Assembly: GCA_030674185.1 (NCBI GenBank)
Contig: CM060305.1
Span: 167,657,736 to 167,721,735 of the forward strand
Length of the DNA: 64,000 nt
Origin: Monoplex corrugatus
Lineage: Eukaryota; Mollusca; Gastropoda; Littorinimorpha; Ranellidae
Direction: 5' to 3'
The translations under genes and the position numbers were made by a program. A model generated the notes under the pieces. It had not been told where the DNA came from, did not search any database, and saw only the letters and a program-made list of their open reading frames with translations. This document shows, piece after piece, positions 45,512-57,184 of this stretch; position 1 is the stretch's first letter; each line of letters opens with the position of its first letter.

Positions 45512-45985
45512 GTGAAAGCCAGTCAAGAAGAAGGGTTCAACATCCAATCGATTATTGTAACTCTGCTCTTTGGTTTGTCTGCTTCTTCTGTTGCATGCCT
45601 CCAGCGTATTCGGAATTCCGTCGTCCGTCTTACCCTTGGTAAAAAGAGGCATGATCTTATCACTCCCTTGCTTCACTTTCTCCATCAGTTGCCCGTTTCT
45701 CAAAGAATTTCATACAAAAATTAATATATCATGCTACAAGTGCATCAATGGTATTGCAAATATTTATATTTGTGGCCACCTCCAAATGTACACCCTGTCT
45801 GACCTCTCCGTTCTGCTTCTGTTATTACTTTTGTTTGTGTTCCTCGATACAGATATTTCACAGTCGGTCGCCGTTCTTTTTCTGCGTCTAATTCATACAA
45901 AACTGGAATGGTCTTCCCTCGTCTATTCGACAGTCACATATCCTTCCTTCAAGTCTAAACTGAAGACATATCTTTTTGTCCACTA
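45512..45985 (+). pseudogene. Diverged LINE reverse-transcriptase C-terminal remnant
   Basis: Frames around 45540-45985 give LFGLSASSVACLQRIRNSVV, RLTLGKKRHDLITPLL and HQLPVSQRISYK, then after a shift SCYKCINGIAN and PSFKSKLKTYLF. These align in order with the C-terminal region of the LINE at 44.6-45.0 kb but are much more diverged, so this is an older or different subfamily. Confidence 0.65.
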
Positions 45986-46130
45986 GTAATTTCCTCTCTA
46001 CATGCCCACACTCCCTGTGACGTGTGTTGACAGTAAACAGCGTGCGGATAACAGCACGGCATGATATTCGTTTAAATGATAACGGATTGCTGTTCACTGT
46101 GAAATGTATATATACTCCTAATCATAATTT

Positions 46131-47711
46131 AAGGGCCACTTCTTCCTTCCTCTCTAATTTTAAGTTGAAATAATTGACAATGTTTAGAATTGATTCTATG
46201 TTTTATTTCATCATTTCCACACCTGTTTTGGAAAAAGAAATTCGCACAATGACCCATTAGTGAACAGCACATGCATTTAAAGGAACATCCCCCCCTTTTC
46301 AAAAAACAGAAAGTGTCAGATTTGGCCAATCTGTTTTCAATATCGCGTGTGTCCGCCCCGAGCCTGGATGCATGCTTCACAGCGCCGATGCATCGACCCC
46401 ACAAGGGTACGGAGTGTGTCCTGAGGGATGGCCGCCCACTCGATCTGCAGGATGTCGACCAGCCTGGCCAGGGTGCCTGGTGGGGGGTGGTTGTCCCTGA
46501 TGCGCCTCCCGAGCACATCCCAGAGGTGTTCAATTGGGTTCAGGTCAGGTGAGCACGCTGGCCAGGCCATACGGACGACTTCATGCTGCTCCAGGAAGTC
46601 GGTCACAAGGCGTGCTCGATGCGCAGGTGCATTGTCGTCCTGGAAGATGGCGCCTTGACCAAGGTCCACAAGCGCAGGCAGTGCCACGGCCGCCAGAACC
46701 TCGTCCCGGTACCGGACCCCGTTCAGGATGCCGTCAATGGGGAGCAGGGGGGTCCGGGTACCACGGCTCATGCCACCCCACACCATCACCGACCCGCCGC
46801 CGTACCGGTTATGCTCTTGGACAGTGGCGTCAGCGAACCTCTCCCCTTGACGTCGCCACACCCGAGCCCGGCCATCGTTAAAGGTCAGGGTGAACCTGGA
46901 CTCATCCGAAAACAAGACCCGGGCCCACTGTTGCCTTGTCCAGGTCACGTGCTCCCTGGCCCAGGTCATGCGGCGCACTCTGTTGACCGGTGACAGCACG
47001 GGTCGGACGGCCGGTCTCCGTGACCTCAAGTTTGCCTCATGTAGCCGTCTTCTCACCGTGCTGCAGCTGATGTTAGCACCTGTTGCGTCCCTCAGCTGAC
47101 CCCTCAAGGTCACCGCAGTGGATGCCCTTTCCCTCTGGACGGAGAGGTCAAGGTAGCGGTCTTGCTGTCTTGTCATTACTCTGGGTCGACCCGTGTGACG
47201 CCTTTCCTGGACTGCTCCAGTCTCATTGAAGCGCTCCAGCAGTCTCGGGATTGTGGAATGCGACACTTCAAGTCGTCTAGCAACTTCCCGCTGCGCTAGG
47301 CCTTCATCAAGCAGAGCGAGGGCTCTCCCCCGCTGCTCATCCGTCATCCGTCGTCTTGCAAGCATGGTTAAAACGAACCAAGAACGGGTCCTTTTTATCC
47401 TCGTCTGCGGGCAACTTTGGCTGGAGTAGTGTTCAAAAAGGGCTTGCCTTGCACGTGCAAAGCGAATTTTGTCGCTACCTTGCCTGCGTCGTCAGAGAGA
47501 CCCTGCTGAAGATTCGACAATTTCGTGTGGAAATTGTCTTCCTTGGGCCGCCCATTGCAAATCGGCAAATCCCCAAACACGTGCCAAAAGGAAACTGCAA
47601 TGTTGTCTGAGCTCTTATCCATTCAGTTACGGCAACGAATTGGAGAAAAGAATAAGAGAAAATAGGTTATTTCTCCTTTCAAAAATTGACTCAAAAACGT
47701 TCCTGGCCCTT
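46131..47711 (-). mobile_element. Tc1/mariner transposon, about 1.58 kb
   Basis: The transposase gene is bracketed by AAGGGCCA at 46131-46138 and its inverse TGGCCCTT at 47704-47711. Weak further inverted similarity follows inside (AATTTTAAGTTGAAATAA against AATTTTTGAAAGGAGAAATA). The 1581-bp length is right for a Tc1 element. TA borders are seen on the left only, so the ends are tentative. Confidence 0.6.
46337..47365 (-). CDS. Tc1-type DD34E transposase, intact
   Basis: A complete 342-residue frame, the usual length for Tc1 transposases, which bind the element ends and cut and paste the DNA. Residues 8-50 form a first helix-turn-helix (LAQREVARRLEVSHSTIPRL). The GRPR linker is at 59-62 and a second helix-turn-helix follows at about 68-112. 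The catalytic triad is complete: D154 in FSDESRF, D244 in FQDDNAPAH and E279 in SPDLNPIEHLW, with exactly 34 residues between D244 and E279. The start ATG at 47363-47365 gives the expected N-terminus. The gene is GC-rich against AT-rich surroundings, consistent with an origin elsewhere. The open frame suggests recent arrival or activity, which sequence alone cannot prove. Confidence 0.93.
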   Translation of the reverse strand: MLARRRMTDEQRGRALALLDEGLAQREVARRLEVSHSTIPRLLERFNETGAVQERRHTGRPRVMTRQQDRYLDLSVQRERASTAVTLRGQLRDATGANISCSTVRRRLHEANLRSRRPAVRPVLSPVNRVRRMTWAREHVTWTRQQWARVLFSDESRFTLTFNDGRARVWRRQGERFADATVQEHNRYGGGSVMVWGGMSRGTRTPLLPIDGILNGVRYRDEVLAAVALPALVDLGQGAIFQDDNAPAHRARLVTDFLEQHEVVRMAWPACSPDLNPIEHLWDVLGRRIRDNHPPPGTLARLVDILQIEWAAIPQDTLRTLVGSMHRRCEACIQARGGHTRY

Positions 47712-47867
47712 CAATAATGACGTGTAGTATATATAGTCAGTTGAGAATCAGACAGCGACGAGTAAAGACGAAGAAGCATTGCCCTGTCTTCGGAGTTGGC
47801 TGTAGAAAGAACGAAACACTCCCCTACTGTCTTCCCTCTCCCGACTTGCGTGTGGTCTGTGCCCTGA

Positions 47868-48537
47868 CATTTGGGTCGTTGTTGGATGATTGTTCTGATG
47901 AATGATGAGTGAACTCTTGTTTTGGTCGTTGTTGGGTGATTGTTCTGGTGAATGATGAGAGTGAACTCTTGTTTTGGTTGTTGTTGGATGATTGTTCTGA
48001 TGAATGATGAGTGAACTCTTGTTTTGGTTGTTGTTGGGCGATTGTTCTGGTGAATGATGAGAGTGAACTCTTGTTTTGGTTGTTGTTGGATGATTGTTCT
48101 GATGAATGATGAGAGTGAACTCTTGTTTTGGTTGTTGTTGGGTGATTGTTCTGGTGAATGATGAGTGAACTCTTCTTTTGGTCGTTGTTGGATGATTGTT
48201 CTGGTGAATGATGAGAGAGTGAGCTCTTGTTTTGGTCGTTGTTGGATGATTGTTCTGGTGAATGATGAGTGAACTCTTGTTTTGGTCGTTGTTGGATGAT
48301 TGCTCTGGTGAATGATGAGTGAGCTCTTATTTTGGTCGTTGTTGGATGATTGTTCTGGTGAATGATGAGAGAGTGAGCTCTTGTTTTGGTCGTTGTTGGA
48401 TGATTGTTCTGGTGAATGATGAGAGTGAGTTCTTGTTTTGGTCGTTGTTGGATGATTGTTCTGGTGAATGATGAGAGTGAACTCTTGTTTTGGTCGTTGT
48501 TGGATGATTGTTCTGGTGAATGATGAATGTGAGCGCT
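47868..48537. repeat. 50-52-bp minisatellite, about 13 copies
   Basis: The unit is TTGTTTTGGTCGTTGTTGGA, TGATTGTTCTGGTGAATGAT, GAGTGAACTC, with GAGAGTGAACTC and GAGAGAGTGAGCTC variants. The reverse strand is open through many units; not considered coding. Confidence 0.95.
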
Positions 48538-48549
48538 TTGGTTTGATTC

Positions 48550-48836
48550 TCATAAATGTCATTACAGGCGCCTTATAAATGTCATTACAGGCGCCTTAAA
48601 ATGTCATTACAGACGCCTTATAAATGTCATTATAGGCACCTTATAAATGTCATTACAGGCGCCTTATAAATGTCATTACAGGCGCCTTATAAATGTCATT
48701 ACAGGTGCCTTATAAATGTCATTACAGGCGCCTTATAAATGTCATTACAGGCGCTTATAAATGTCATTACAGGCACCTTATAAATGTCATTACAGGCGCC
48801 TTATACATGTCATTACAGGCGCCTTATATATGTCAT
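48550..48836. repeat. 23-bp minisatellite, about 12-13 copies
   Basis: The unit is AAATGTCATTACAGGCGCCT, TAT, starting 13 bp after the previous array. Each unit carries the GGCGCC palindrome or a one-base variant. Confidence 0.95.
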
Positions 48837-48839
48837 TAT

Positions 48840-49370
48840 AATAATAACAGAACGTTACAACATTCGTCTCACAAATTTGAAGCTTCAGGGTTTTATTGAA
48901 GATCTCTTCATGAGACATAATTATTCTCTCTCTCGCCTCCCCGACCCTGGCAAACAAACTGCTTTCATGTAAAAACAATGTAAGTCAGACAGACATATAA
49001 CACTATATCTGTCTTCTGTCTGAACCAGGCCACACGGCCTGTGACCAACGTTGCCCCTGCCCATGCTCGGAATCTGCTTAAACATTCATTTTCTTTCTTT
49101 CGTGTCGAAAACAGTTTGCTCTAAGTCGCTGTTAATAGACAAAAAGCGGTGAAGACTGTTTTGAAACATACGGATTTCATCAGGCTGGGACCGAAAAAAG
49201 AGGAAAAATTAAATAAACGAGCATTTCCCCAGTCTCTTAAGTAAAAATAAATTGACAGAAAGGTTCACTGCATAATGGGAAACAAAATACGGAATAGTGA
49301 CCATTTCATGATGTTATCATCTATTGAAAACTCTTCATGGAGCACAGCACTGTCTCAATCATACATTATT
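48840..49370. other. No recognised feature
   Basis: Unique-looking sequence with no gene seen. Confidence 0.4.
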
Positions 49371-49374
49371 TGCT

Positions 49375-49580
49375 TTGCCATTCCAATTCTTATTTTGATG
49401 TCCTTGGAGCAGGTTCCGTCATCGGTTTTTACAGAAACCAGATATTTGAAATCCTTAACATTTTCTCAAGGAATTTTGTTTACTGTCATGATCGTTTTCA
49501 GTGTCTTTGCCTTTGATGTGTAGCACTTTTGTTTCCTTGGCGTTCAAGTTTAGGCCTGCCTTTCTGCCTGCTGCATCTAC
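49375..49580 (-). pseudogene. Decayed LINE fragment, relative of the 63-64 kb element
   Basis: Nucleotide similarity to 63780-64000 in the same orientation: CCATTCCAATTCTTATTTTG, GAGCAGGTTCCGTC, ATATTTGAAATCCTTAACAT, TTTTCTCAAGG and the end GCTGCATCTACCCTG. Frames are broken. Confidence 0.7.
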
Positions 49581-49684
49581 CCTGTACAGAATTCTTTTTA
49601 TGCTGGTAATCCTCGCTGAGTGTACATTTAAAACCAGAACGGTCGTTTCCTGGCTCCACCAATTTCAATACATAATGTAAATTG

Positions 49685-49790
49685 TATCCAAAATGAAATT
49701 CCACAGCATCATGATTATTATCCCATTATAATCATCATCATCACATCATTGTAAAAAAAAACTGTCTCAGATTCCCTGGTCATTAAACTG
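49685..49790 (+). mobile_element. SINE family T, 3' tail fragment
   Basis: AATTCCACAGCATCATGATT, an ATC-rich tract and AAACTGTCTCAGATTCCCTG match the 3' end of the SINE at 17.5 kb. Confidence 0.5.
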
Positions 49791-50239
49791 GCGTGAACAT
49801 TCGCGCAGCAAAGGAAAGTGTAAAGTCCGTTCTCACCTCCGGTCTTGGGAAATTAACAACCTGATGAGATCAAGAAGCGACAAAAGTTGTGCTAAAGTCC
49901 ATTCTTGAACAGTGAAGACGGCGACTGAACTACCGAATATTTTCCAAGCACTGCTGACATCACACAACAGGTGATACAATTTCCGGACACTGACCCTGCT
50001 AGGTCATCACACAATAGTCAGAAGACTTCTACATCAGGTCAAAAGCTAGCCACTAGCAGGACGACAACAGACGAAAACGACTTTGACACTGCCAGATCAG
50101 CATAAAATAACCCGGAGAAAACCTTTGGATGATAATTTTGGAGTTTGGGGAGATCTTTCAAAACAGAATCGCACACTCGGAATATTCCATATGCGCTCCG
50201 TCCAAATCTGCCAGAAACTGTCGGACTGACTCCCTGAGC

Positions 50240-50397
50240 CTGCACCTTTTCTCCTCTGCATAAAATCCTGACCTCACTCAACCCCCTCTGCAGCCTGTCT
50301 CCACTCGGAGGGGAATCACATTGTAATATATAATTGTATATAATACGCTCTCTATAATTTTCCAGTTTTTATTCTTTCTCCCCATTTATAGCCATGC

Positions 50398-50432
<35 letters not shown>

Positions 50433-50543
50433 TGCGTGCGTGCGTGCGCGTGCGTGCGTGCGTGTGTCTGTTTCAGCGCTTAGATTTGATTTTATCAAGA
50501 TTTTGCGCTATATAAATATTGTAATTATTATTATTATTATTAA
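50240..50543 (+). mobile_element. LINE 3' UTR, copy 3 (strongly truncated)
   Basis: It begins CTTTTCTCCTCTGCATAAAA at the end of the RT frame and continues through TCTCCACTCGGAGGGGAATC, a GT/GC run (50398-50465) and ends CTATATAAATATTGTAATTA with ATT repeats, as in copy 1. Confidence 0.85.
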
Positions 50544-50564
50544 AATCTTACGCGGTCTCAAGGT

Positions 50565-50720
50565 GTTAAAATGAGGAGGGTGAGCGCCGGGCCAAAGAAA
50601 CAGTAAGCTGACACCATCAGAATGATAGAAACGTTAAGATGGGTAGCGAACAGACCTGTTCATAATGTTGCTGGCTGGGACTGAACTCAAGAGGGCATGA
50701 AGCCAAAAACTCAAAAAGAC
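50565..50720 (-). mobile_element. SINE family B, 5' part
   Basis: The reverse complement has CTTGAGTTCAGTCCCAGCC (box B region) and ATTCTGATGGTGTCAGCTTA, as in the copy at 4.65-4.94 kb. Confidence 0.6.
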
Positions 50721-50724
50721 TGCA

Positions 50725-51180
50725 AATGATAACGATTCACTACAGCTGTTGTAGTTCCTTTCAAATAGATGACCGACCTACATGTATACAAAGAAAGGCA
50801 ACAAGATGACAACACTGTGATTTCTTACCCCTGGAAGCTCGCTCTCTGTCTGTCCTCTTGTCTCCACCGACCAACCCTGATGACCATTCGCCTGCCGCCA
50901 CAGACACACTTTATTTGACGCTGCACGAAGTATATATTGTACACAAAAACTATAGACATTTATCAACTGACAGTGAGGAAAAGATGACTGTTGGTAGTGT
51001 TTCTCTGTGATCGTCCGCTCAAGGCAGCAGGTGGGGACAACTTGTGCTTGCCATTTTTCAGTCCAGATGATGATCCCCCTTGGTGAAAATTGTGAACAAT
51101 GACGTCAATGAGATAAGCACTGCCCCTGCTGATCACAGATAGAAATCAACTGGAGATCACACATGTTTACTCCAAGTCCT
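50725..51180. other. No recognised feature
   Basis: Unique-looking sequence; no gene or repeat supported. Confidence 0.4.
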
Positions 51181-51182
51181 TC

Positions 51183-51222
51183 GTGTGTGTATGTGTGTGT
51201 GTGTGTGGTGTGGGGGGGTGTC

Positions 51223-51254
<32 letters not shown>

Positions 51255-51320
51255 TATGTTTGTCTCTCTGTCTCTCTCTCTCTCTCTCGGTCTCTCTCTC
51301 TGTGCGTGCGTGCGCGCGCG
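51183..51320. repeat. GT, CT and CG simple repeats
   Basis: GT run with a G7 break, CT run and a short GCGCGCG run. Confidence 0.95.
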
Positions 51321-51839
51321 CGTGCACGCGTACGTGTGTCCAGGAAAATAAGACAAAGGTGTCGACAATATACAGAAGCACGTTTGCATAATCTAATCTG
51401 TTCTTTCTTTCTTTTGTCTTTCTTTCTCCCCCCCCCCCTCCACCTCTTGATGATATGACAGTTGGAGCTGGCTCCTGGCTTTCTTAAGAAAGAAAATGTT
51501 AAACTTTATAAAGCCTGAACTGGCTCCTGATTTTAATGAAGAAAAACTTTAAACTCTATAAAACTTGAACGAATACAAACAGCTGAAGTATAGTGACACA
51601 CATTCTGTTTAATATAAAGCTTGTTTCCATTTTGTCATCGTTCAGTTCTGAATACTTATTCAAGAGGTCTTGAGCAAAGAATGACACCATGCCATTCAAT
51701 TATTCTGACGAATACATGAACGGAAAATATGTGAGGTTTTGATCAAAGATGGACAAAGTGGTTTGATTGCTTATGTTTGTGAGACCGTAACAGAGTTGGA
51801 CTCTGTATTTTCTGCTGCTTTGTTTCTAATGGTCCATTA

Positions 51840-52245
51840 ACTCACTTGATTAGAGCACTACTATGTAAGTCATAAGTCTCGGGTGCGACCCTCGGATGGG
51901 CCAGTTTTTAGGGGGAGGGGGGAGAGAAGGGGGTGCTTCTTTTTATAAATTTTTTTTAACGGAGCTGTGAACTCAGGATCTGCATCTCGAGTTCAATCCT
52001 AGTCGCAAAATAAAAAAAAATTGACAAGTTCGCTGTCCGTCTTAATCCTTCAATTATTCTGGTTATGTCAGCTGACTGTTTCATGCGTCCCTCTCTTTGC
52101 CCCTCCCTCTGCCTATTTCAAGACGTAGCCAGTGCATAGGGTTCTGCACAAGAAGTGTGCTAGATGACTGCTGACAGATTTTGGTGGAGCGCATATGGAA
52201 CTATCCGAGTGCAATAAACCCATCCTAAACAAATTCCAAATTTCT
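51840..52245 (+). mobile_element. SINE family B with a second tRNA-like head
   Basis: One tRNA-like segment (51845-51895, GGGTGCGACCCTCGG) precedes a second (51962-52005, CTCGAGTTCAATCCTAG). The body ends ATGACTGCTGACAGATTTTG, GTGGAGCGCATATGGAA and GTGCAATAAACCCATCCTAA, matching 4.65-4.94 kb. The 43-bp array begins about 10 bp later. Confidence 0.65.
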
Positions 52246-52254
52246 GCTGGTTGG

Positions 52255-55200
52255 CTGTCATAGGTTTTATGCCTGTTATACCATCAAGGTGTTGCCCTCT
52301 GCTACAGTTTTATGCATGTTATACCATCAAGGTGTTGCCCTCTGCTACAGTTTTATGTATGTTATACCATCAAGGTGTTGCCCTCTGCTACAGTTTTATG
52401 TATGTTATACCATCAAGGTGTTGCCGTCTGTTACAGTTTTATGCATGTTATACCATCAAGGTGTTGCCCTCTGCTACAGTTTCATGTATGTTATACCATC
52501 AAGGTGTTGTCCTCTGCTACAGTTTTATGTATGTTATACCATCAAGGTGTTGCCCTCTGCTACAGTTTTATGCATGTTATACCATCAAGGTGTTGTCCTC
52601 TGCTACAGTTTTATGTATGTTATACCATCAAGGTGTTGCCCTCTGCTACAGTTTTATGCATGTTATACCATCAAGGTGTTGCCCTCTGCTACAGTTTTAT
52701 GTATGTTATACCATCAAGGTGTTGCCGTCTGCTACAGTTTTATGCCTGTTATACCATCAAGGTGTTGCCCTCTGCTACAGTTTTATGTATGTTATACCAT
52801 CAAGGTGTTGTCCTCTGCTACAGTTTTATGCATGTTTATACCATCAAGGTGTTGCCCTCTGCTACAGTTTTATTGCTGTTATACCATCAAGGTGTTGTCC
52901 TCTGCTACAGTTTTATGCATGTTATACCATCAAGGTGTTGCCCTCTGCTACAGTTTTATGTATGTTATACCATCAAGGTGTTGCCCTCTGCTACAGTTTT
53001 ATGTATGTTATACCATCAAGGTGTTGTCCTCTGCTACAGTTTTATGCCTGTTATACCATCAAGGTGTTGCCCTCTGCTACAGTTTTATGTATGTTATACC
53101 ATCAAGATGTTGCCGTCTGCTACAGTTTTATGTATGTTATACCATCAAGGTGTTGCCGTCTGCTACAGTTTTATGTATGTTATACCATCAAGGTGTTGCC
53201 CTCTGCTACAGTTTTATGTATGTTATACCATCAAGGTGTTGCCGTCTGCTACAGTTTTATGTATGTTATACCATCAAGGTGTTGCCCTCTGCTACAGTTT
53301 TATGTATGTTATACCATCAAGGTGTTGCCGTCTGCTACAGTTTTATGTATGTTATACCATCAAGGTGTTGCCGTCTGCTACAGTTTTATGTATGTTATAC
53401 CATCAAGGTGTTGCCCTCTGCTACAGTTTTATGTATGTTATACCATCAAGGTGTTGCCGTCTGCTACAGTTTTATGTATGTTATACCATCAAGGTGTTGC
53501 CCTCTGCTACAGTTTTATGTATGTTATACCATCAAGGTGTTGCCGTCTGCTACAGTTTTATGTATGTTATACCATCAAGGTGTTGCCCTCTGCTACAGTT
53601 TTATGCCCGTTATACCATCAAGGTGTTGCCTCTGCTACAGTTTTATGTATGTTATACCATCAAGGTGTTGCCCTCTGCTACAGTTTTATGCATGTTATAC
53701 CATCAAGGTGTTGCCCTCTGCTACAGTTTTATGCATGTTGTACCATCAAGGTGTTGCCCTCTGCTACAGTTTTATGCATGTTATACCATCAAGGTGTTGT
53801 CCTCTGCTACAGTTTTATGCATGTTTACCATCAAGGTGTTGCCCTCTGCTACAGTTTTATGCATGTTATACCATCAAGGTGTTGTCCTCTGCTACAGTTT
53901 TATGCCTGTTATACCATCAAGGTGTTGCCCTCTGCTACAGTTTTATGCCTGTTATACCATCAAGGTGTTGTCCTCTGCTACAGTTTTATGCATGTTATAC
54001 CATCAAGGTGTTGCCCTCTGCTACAGTTTTATGCATGTTATACCATCAAGGTGTTGCCCTCTGCTACAGTTTTATGATGTTATACCATCAAGGTGTTGCC
54101 GTCTGCTACAGTTTTATGATGTTATACCATCAAGGTGTTGCCCTCTGCTACAGTTTTATGCATGTTATACCATCAAGGTGTTGCCTCTGCTACAGTTTTA
54201 TGTATGTTATACCATCAAGGTGTTGCCGTCTGCTACAGTTTTATGCCTGTTATACCATCAAGGTGTTGCCCTCTGCTACAGTTTTATGCATGTTATACCA
54301 TCAAGGTGTTGCCCTCTGCTACAGTTTTATGCATGTTATACCATCAAGGTGTTGTCCTCTGCTACAGTTTTATGCTGTTATACCATCAAGGTGTTGCCCT
54401 CTGCTACAGTTTTATGCCTGTTATACCATCAAGGTGTTGCCCTCTGCTACAGTTTTATGCCTGTTATACCATCAAGGTGTTGCCCTCTGCTACAGTTTTA
54501 TGCATGTTATACCATCAAGGTGTTGCCCTCTGCTACAGTTTTATGCATGTTATACCATCAAGGTGTTGCCCTCTGCTACAGTTTTATGTATGTTATACCA
54601 TCAAGGTGTTGCCCGTCTGCTACAGTTTTATGCATGTTATACCATCAAGGTGTTGCCCTCTGCTACAGTTTTATGTATGTTATACCATCAAGATGTTGCC
54701 CTCTGCTACAGTTTTATGTATGTTATACCATCAAGGTGTTGCCCTCTGCTACAGTTTTATGTATGTTATACCATCAAGGTGTTGCCCTCTGCTACAGTTT
54801 TATGCATGTTATACCATCAAGGTGTTGCCGTCTGCTACAGTTTTATGCATGTTTATACCATCAAGGTGTTGCCGTCTGCTACAGTTTTATGTATGTTATA
54901 CCATCAAGGTGTTGCCGTCTGCTACAGTTTTATGCATGTTATACCATCAAGGTGTTGCCGTCTGCTACAGTTTTATGTATGTTATACCATCAAGGTGTTG
55001 CCCTCTGCTACAGTTTTATGCATGTTATACCATCAAGGTGTTGCCCGTCTGCTACAGTTTTATGCATGTTATACCATCAAGGTGTTGCCGTCTGCTACAG
55101 TTTTATGTATGTTATACCATCAAGGTGTTGCCGTCTGCTACAGTTTTATGCATGTTATACCATCAAGGTGTTGCCGTCTGCTACAGTTTTATGCATGTTA

Positions 55201-56525
55201 TACCATCAAGGTGTTGCCCTCTGCTACAGTTTTATGCATGTTATACCATAAAGGTTTGCCCTCTGCTACAGTTTTATGCCTGTTATACCATCAAGGTGTT
55301 GCCCTCTGCTACAGTTTTATGCCTGTTATACCATCAAGGTGTTGCCCTCTGCTACAGTTTTATGCCTGTTATACCATCAAGGTGTTGCCCTCTGCTACAG
55401 TTTTATGCCTGTTATACCATCAAGGTGTTGCCCTCTGCTACAGTTTTATGCCTGTTATACCATCAAGGTGTTGCCTCTGCTACAGTTTTATGCCTGTTAT
55501 ACCATCAAGGTGTTGTCCTCTGCTACAGTTTTATGCCTGTTATACCATCAAGGTGTTGCCTCTGCTACAGTTTTATGCATGTTATACCATCAAGGTGTTG
55601 CCCTCTGCTACAGTTTTATGCTGTTATACCATCAAGGTGTTGTCCCTCTGCTGCAGTTTTATGTATGTTATACCATCAAGGTGTTGCCCTCTGCTACAGT
55701 TTTATGTATGTTATACCATCAAGGTGTTGCCCTCTGCTACAGTTTTATGTTAATCAGTGGCTGTGTTATTACCATCAAGGTGTTGCCCTCTGCTACAGTT
55801 TTATGTATGTTATACCATCAAGGTGTTGCCCTCTGCTACAGTTTTATGCCTGTTATACCATCAAGGTGTTGCCGTCTGCTACAGTTTTATGCATGTTATA
55901 CCATCAAGGTGTTGCCGTCTGCTACAGTTTTATGCATGTTATACCATCAAGGTGTTGCCGTCTGCTACAGTTTTATGTATGTTATACCATCAAGGTGTTG
56001 CCGTCTGCTACAGTTTTATGCATGTTATACCATCAAGGTGTTGCCCTCTGCTACAGTTTTATGCATGTTATACCATAAAGGTTTTGCCCTCTGCTACAGT
56101 TTTATGCATGTTATACCATCAAGGTGTTGCCCTCTGCTACAGTTTTATGCCTGTTATACCATCAAGGTGTTGCCCTCTGCTACAGTTTTATGCTGTTATA
56201 CCATCAAGGTGTTGCCCTCTGCTACAGTTTTATGCCTGTTATACCATCAAGGTGTTGCCCTCTGCTACAGTTTTATGCCTGTTATACCATCAAGGTGTTG
56301 CCCTCTGCTACAGTTTTATGCCTGTTATACCATCAAGGTGTTGTCCTCTGCTACAGTTTTATGCATGTTATACCATCAAGGTGTTGCCCTCTGCTACAGT
56401 TTTATGCCTGTTATACCATCAAGGTGTTGTCCTCTGCTACAGTTTTATGCCTGTTATACCATCAAGGTGTTGCCCTCTGCTACAGTTTTATGCATGTTAT
56501 ACCATCAAGGTGTTGCCCTCTGCTA
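52255..56525. repeat. 43-bp minisatellite, about 99 copies
   Basis: The unit is GTTATACCATCAAGGTGTTG, CCCTCTGCTACAGTTTTATG, CAT. Variable sites are CAT/TAT/CCT before GTTATACC and CCC/CCG/TCC before TCTGC. One irregular unit (TTAATCAGTGGCTGTGTTAT) lies at 55749. Because 43 is not a multiple of three, the frame rotates each unit, and all three + frames are open for thousands of bases without being coding. The last unit fades into CTGTCTTTTGCTTTGG. Confidence 0.97.
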
Positions 56526-56529
56526 CTGT

Positions 56530-57180
56530 CTTTTGCTTTGGCTGGTGTAATTGTTCTGTTTATTATTTATGCCATCAAAGTGTCGGTCCCTTGTCACTGT
56601 CTCCTGTGATTTACCGATAAACCAAACAGCAGGAGCTGTCATTTGATGTCTGACGCACAAGCCATCGGATGGTTCTGTTGACCAGCTTGTTATACCGCTC
56701 GCCACTCTTGTGTCATTGTTCTCATGATTACCAGTCTTCAGCACCAAGGCCAACGTCCTTGTCACGACCGCTGTTTCCACTAAAACTGTGCTTACGTCCA
56801 AACGTTCCCCAGGAGACGACTGTTCCTGGAAAACGCTATAATCTGCTACGACTTACAGGTGTGGTGTACTTCACTGTAGTTTTAAACAGTATACCACACC
56901 CAGGGGACAGTTGCTCCTGGAGGCCGCTGTAACCTGCTGACGAGTTAATTCTACAGTCGTCACAGACTGGTGTACTTTACTGTAGTTCTGAATTGTCAAC
57001 AAGTTTGTTTTGATAATAATGCTAACAGTAATGACTACCTGTGCGGTGTCTAGTCTCACGAAGCTCTAAGCGCTTCACATTAGTATTAGCATTACTGATG
57101 CAGATTTAAACAACAGCTACAAAGTAGGTGTTGCTGTATATCTTGTTATTGTTACTGTTAAGTTAATGTTAATGTTAATG
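56530..57180. other. No recognised gene; minor repeats
   Basis: A duplicated motif (GGTGTGGTGTACTTCACTGT and GACTGGTGTACTTTACTGTA, with CAGGAGACGACTGTTCCTGG and CAGGGGACAGTTGCTCCTGG) indicates an old direct duplication of about 110 bp at about 56807-56990. Confidence 0.5.
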
Positions 57181-57184
57181 TTGC

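Noticed and set aside
46428..46993. Open frames on the + strand opposite the Tc1 transposase
   Set aside because: Shadow frames caused by the GC-rich transposase gene.
52251..56620. Open frames of 300-1,150 codons on the + strand
   Set aside because: All three frames are open because the 43-bp unit has no stop in any of them. Low-complexity rotation, no conserved feature.
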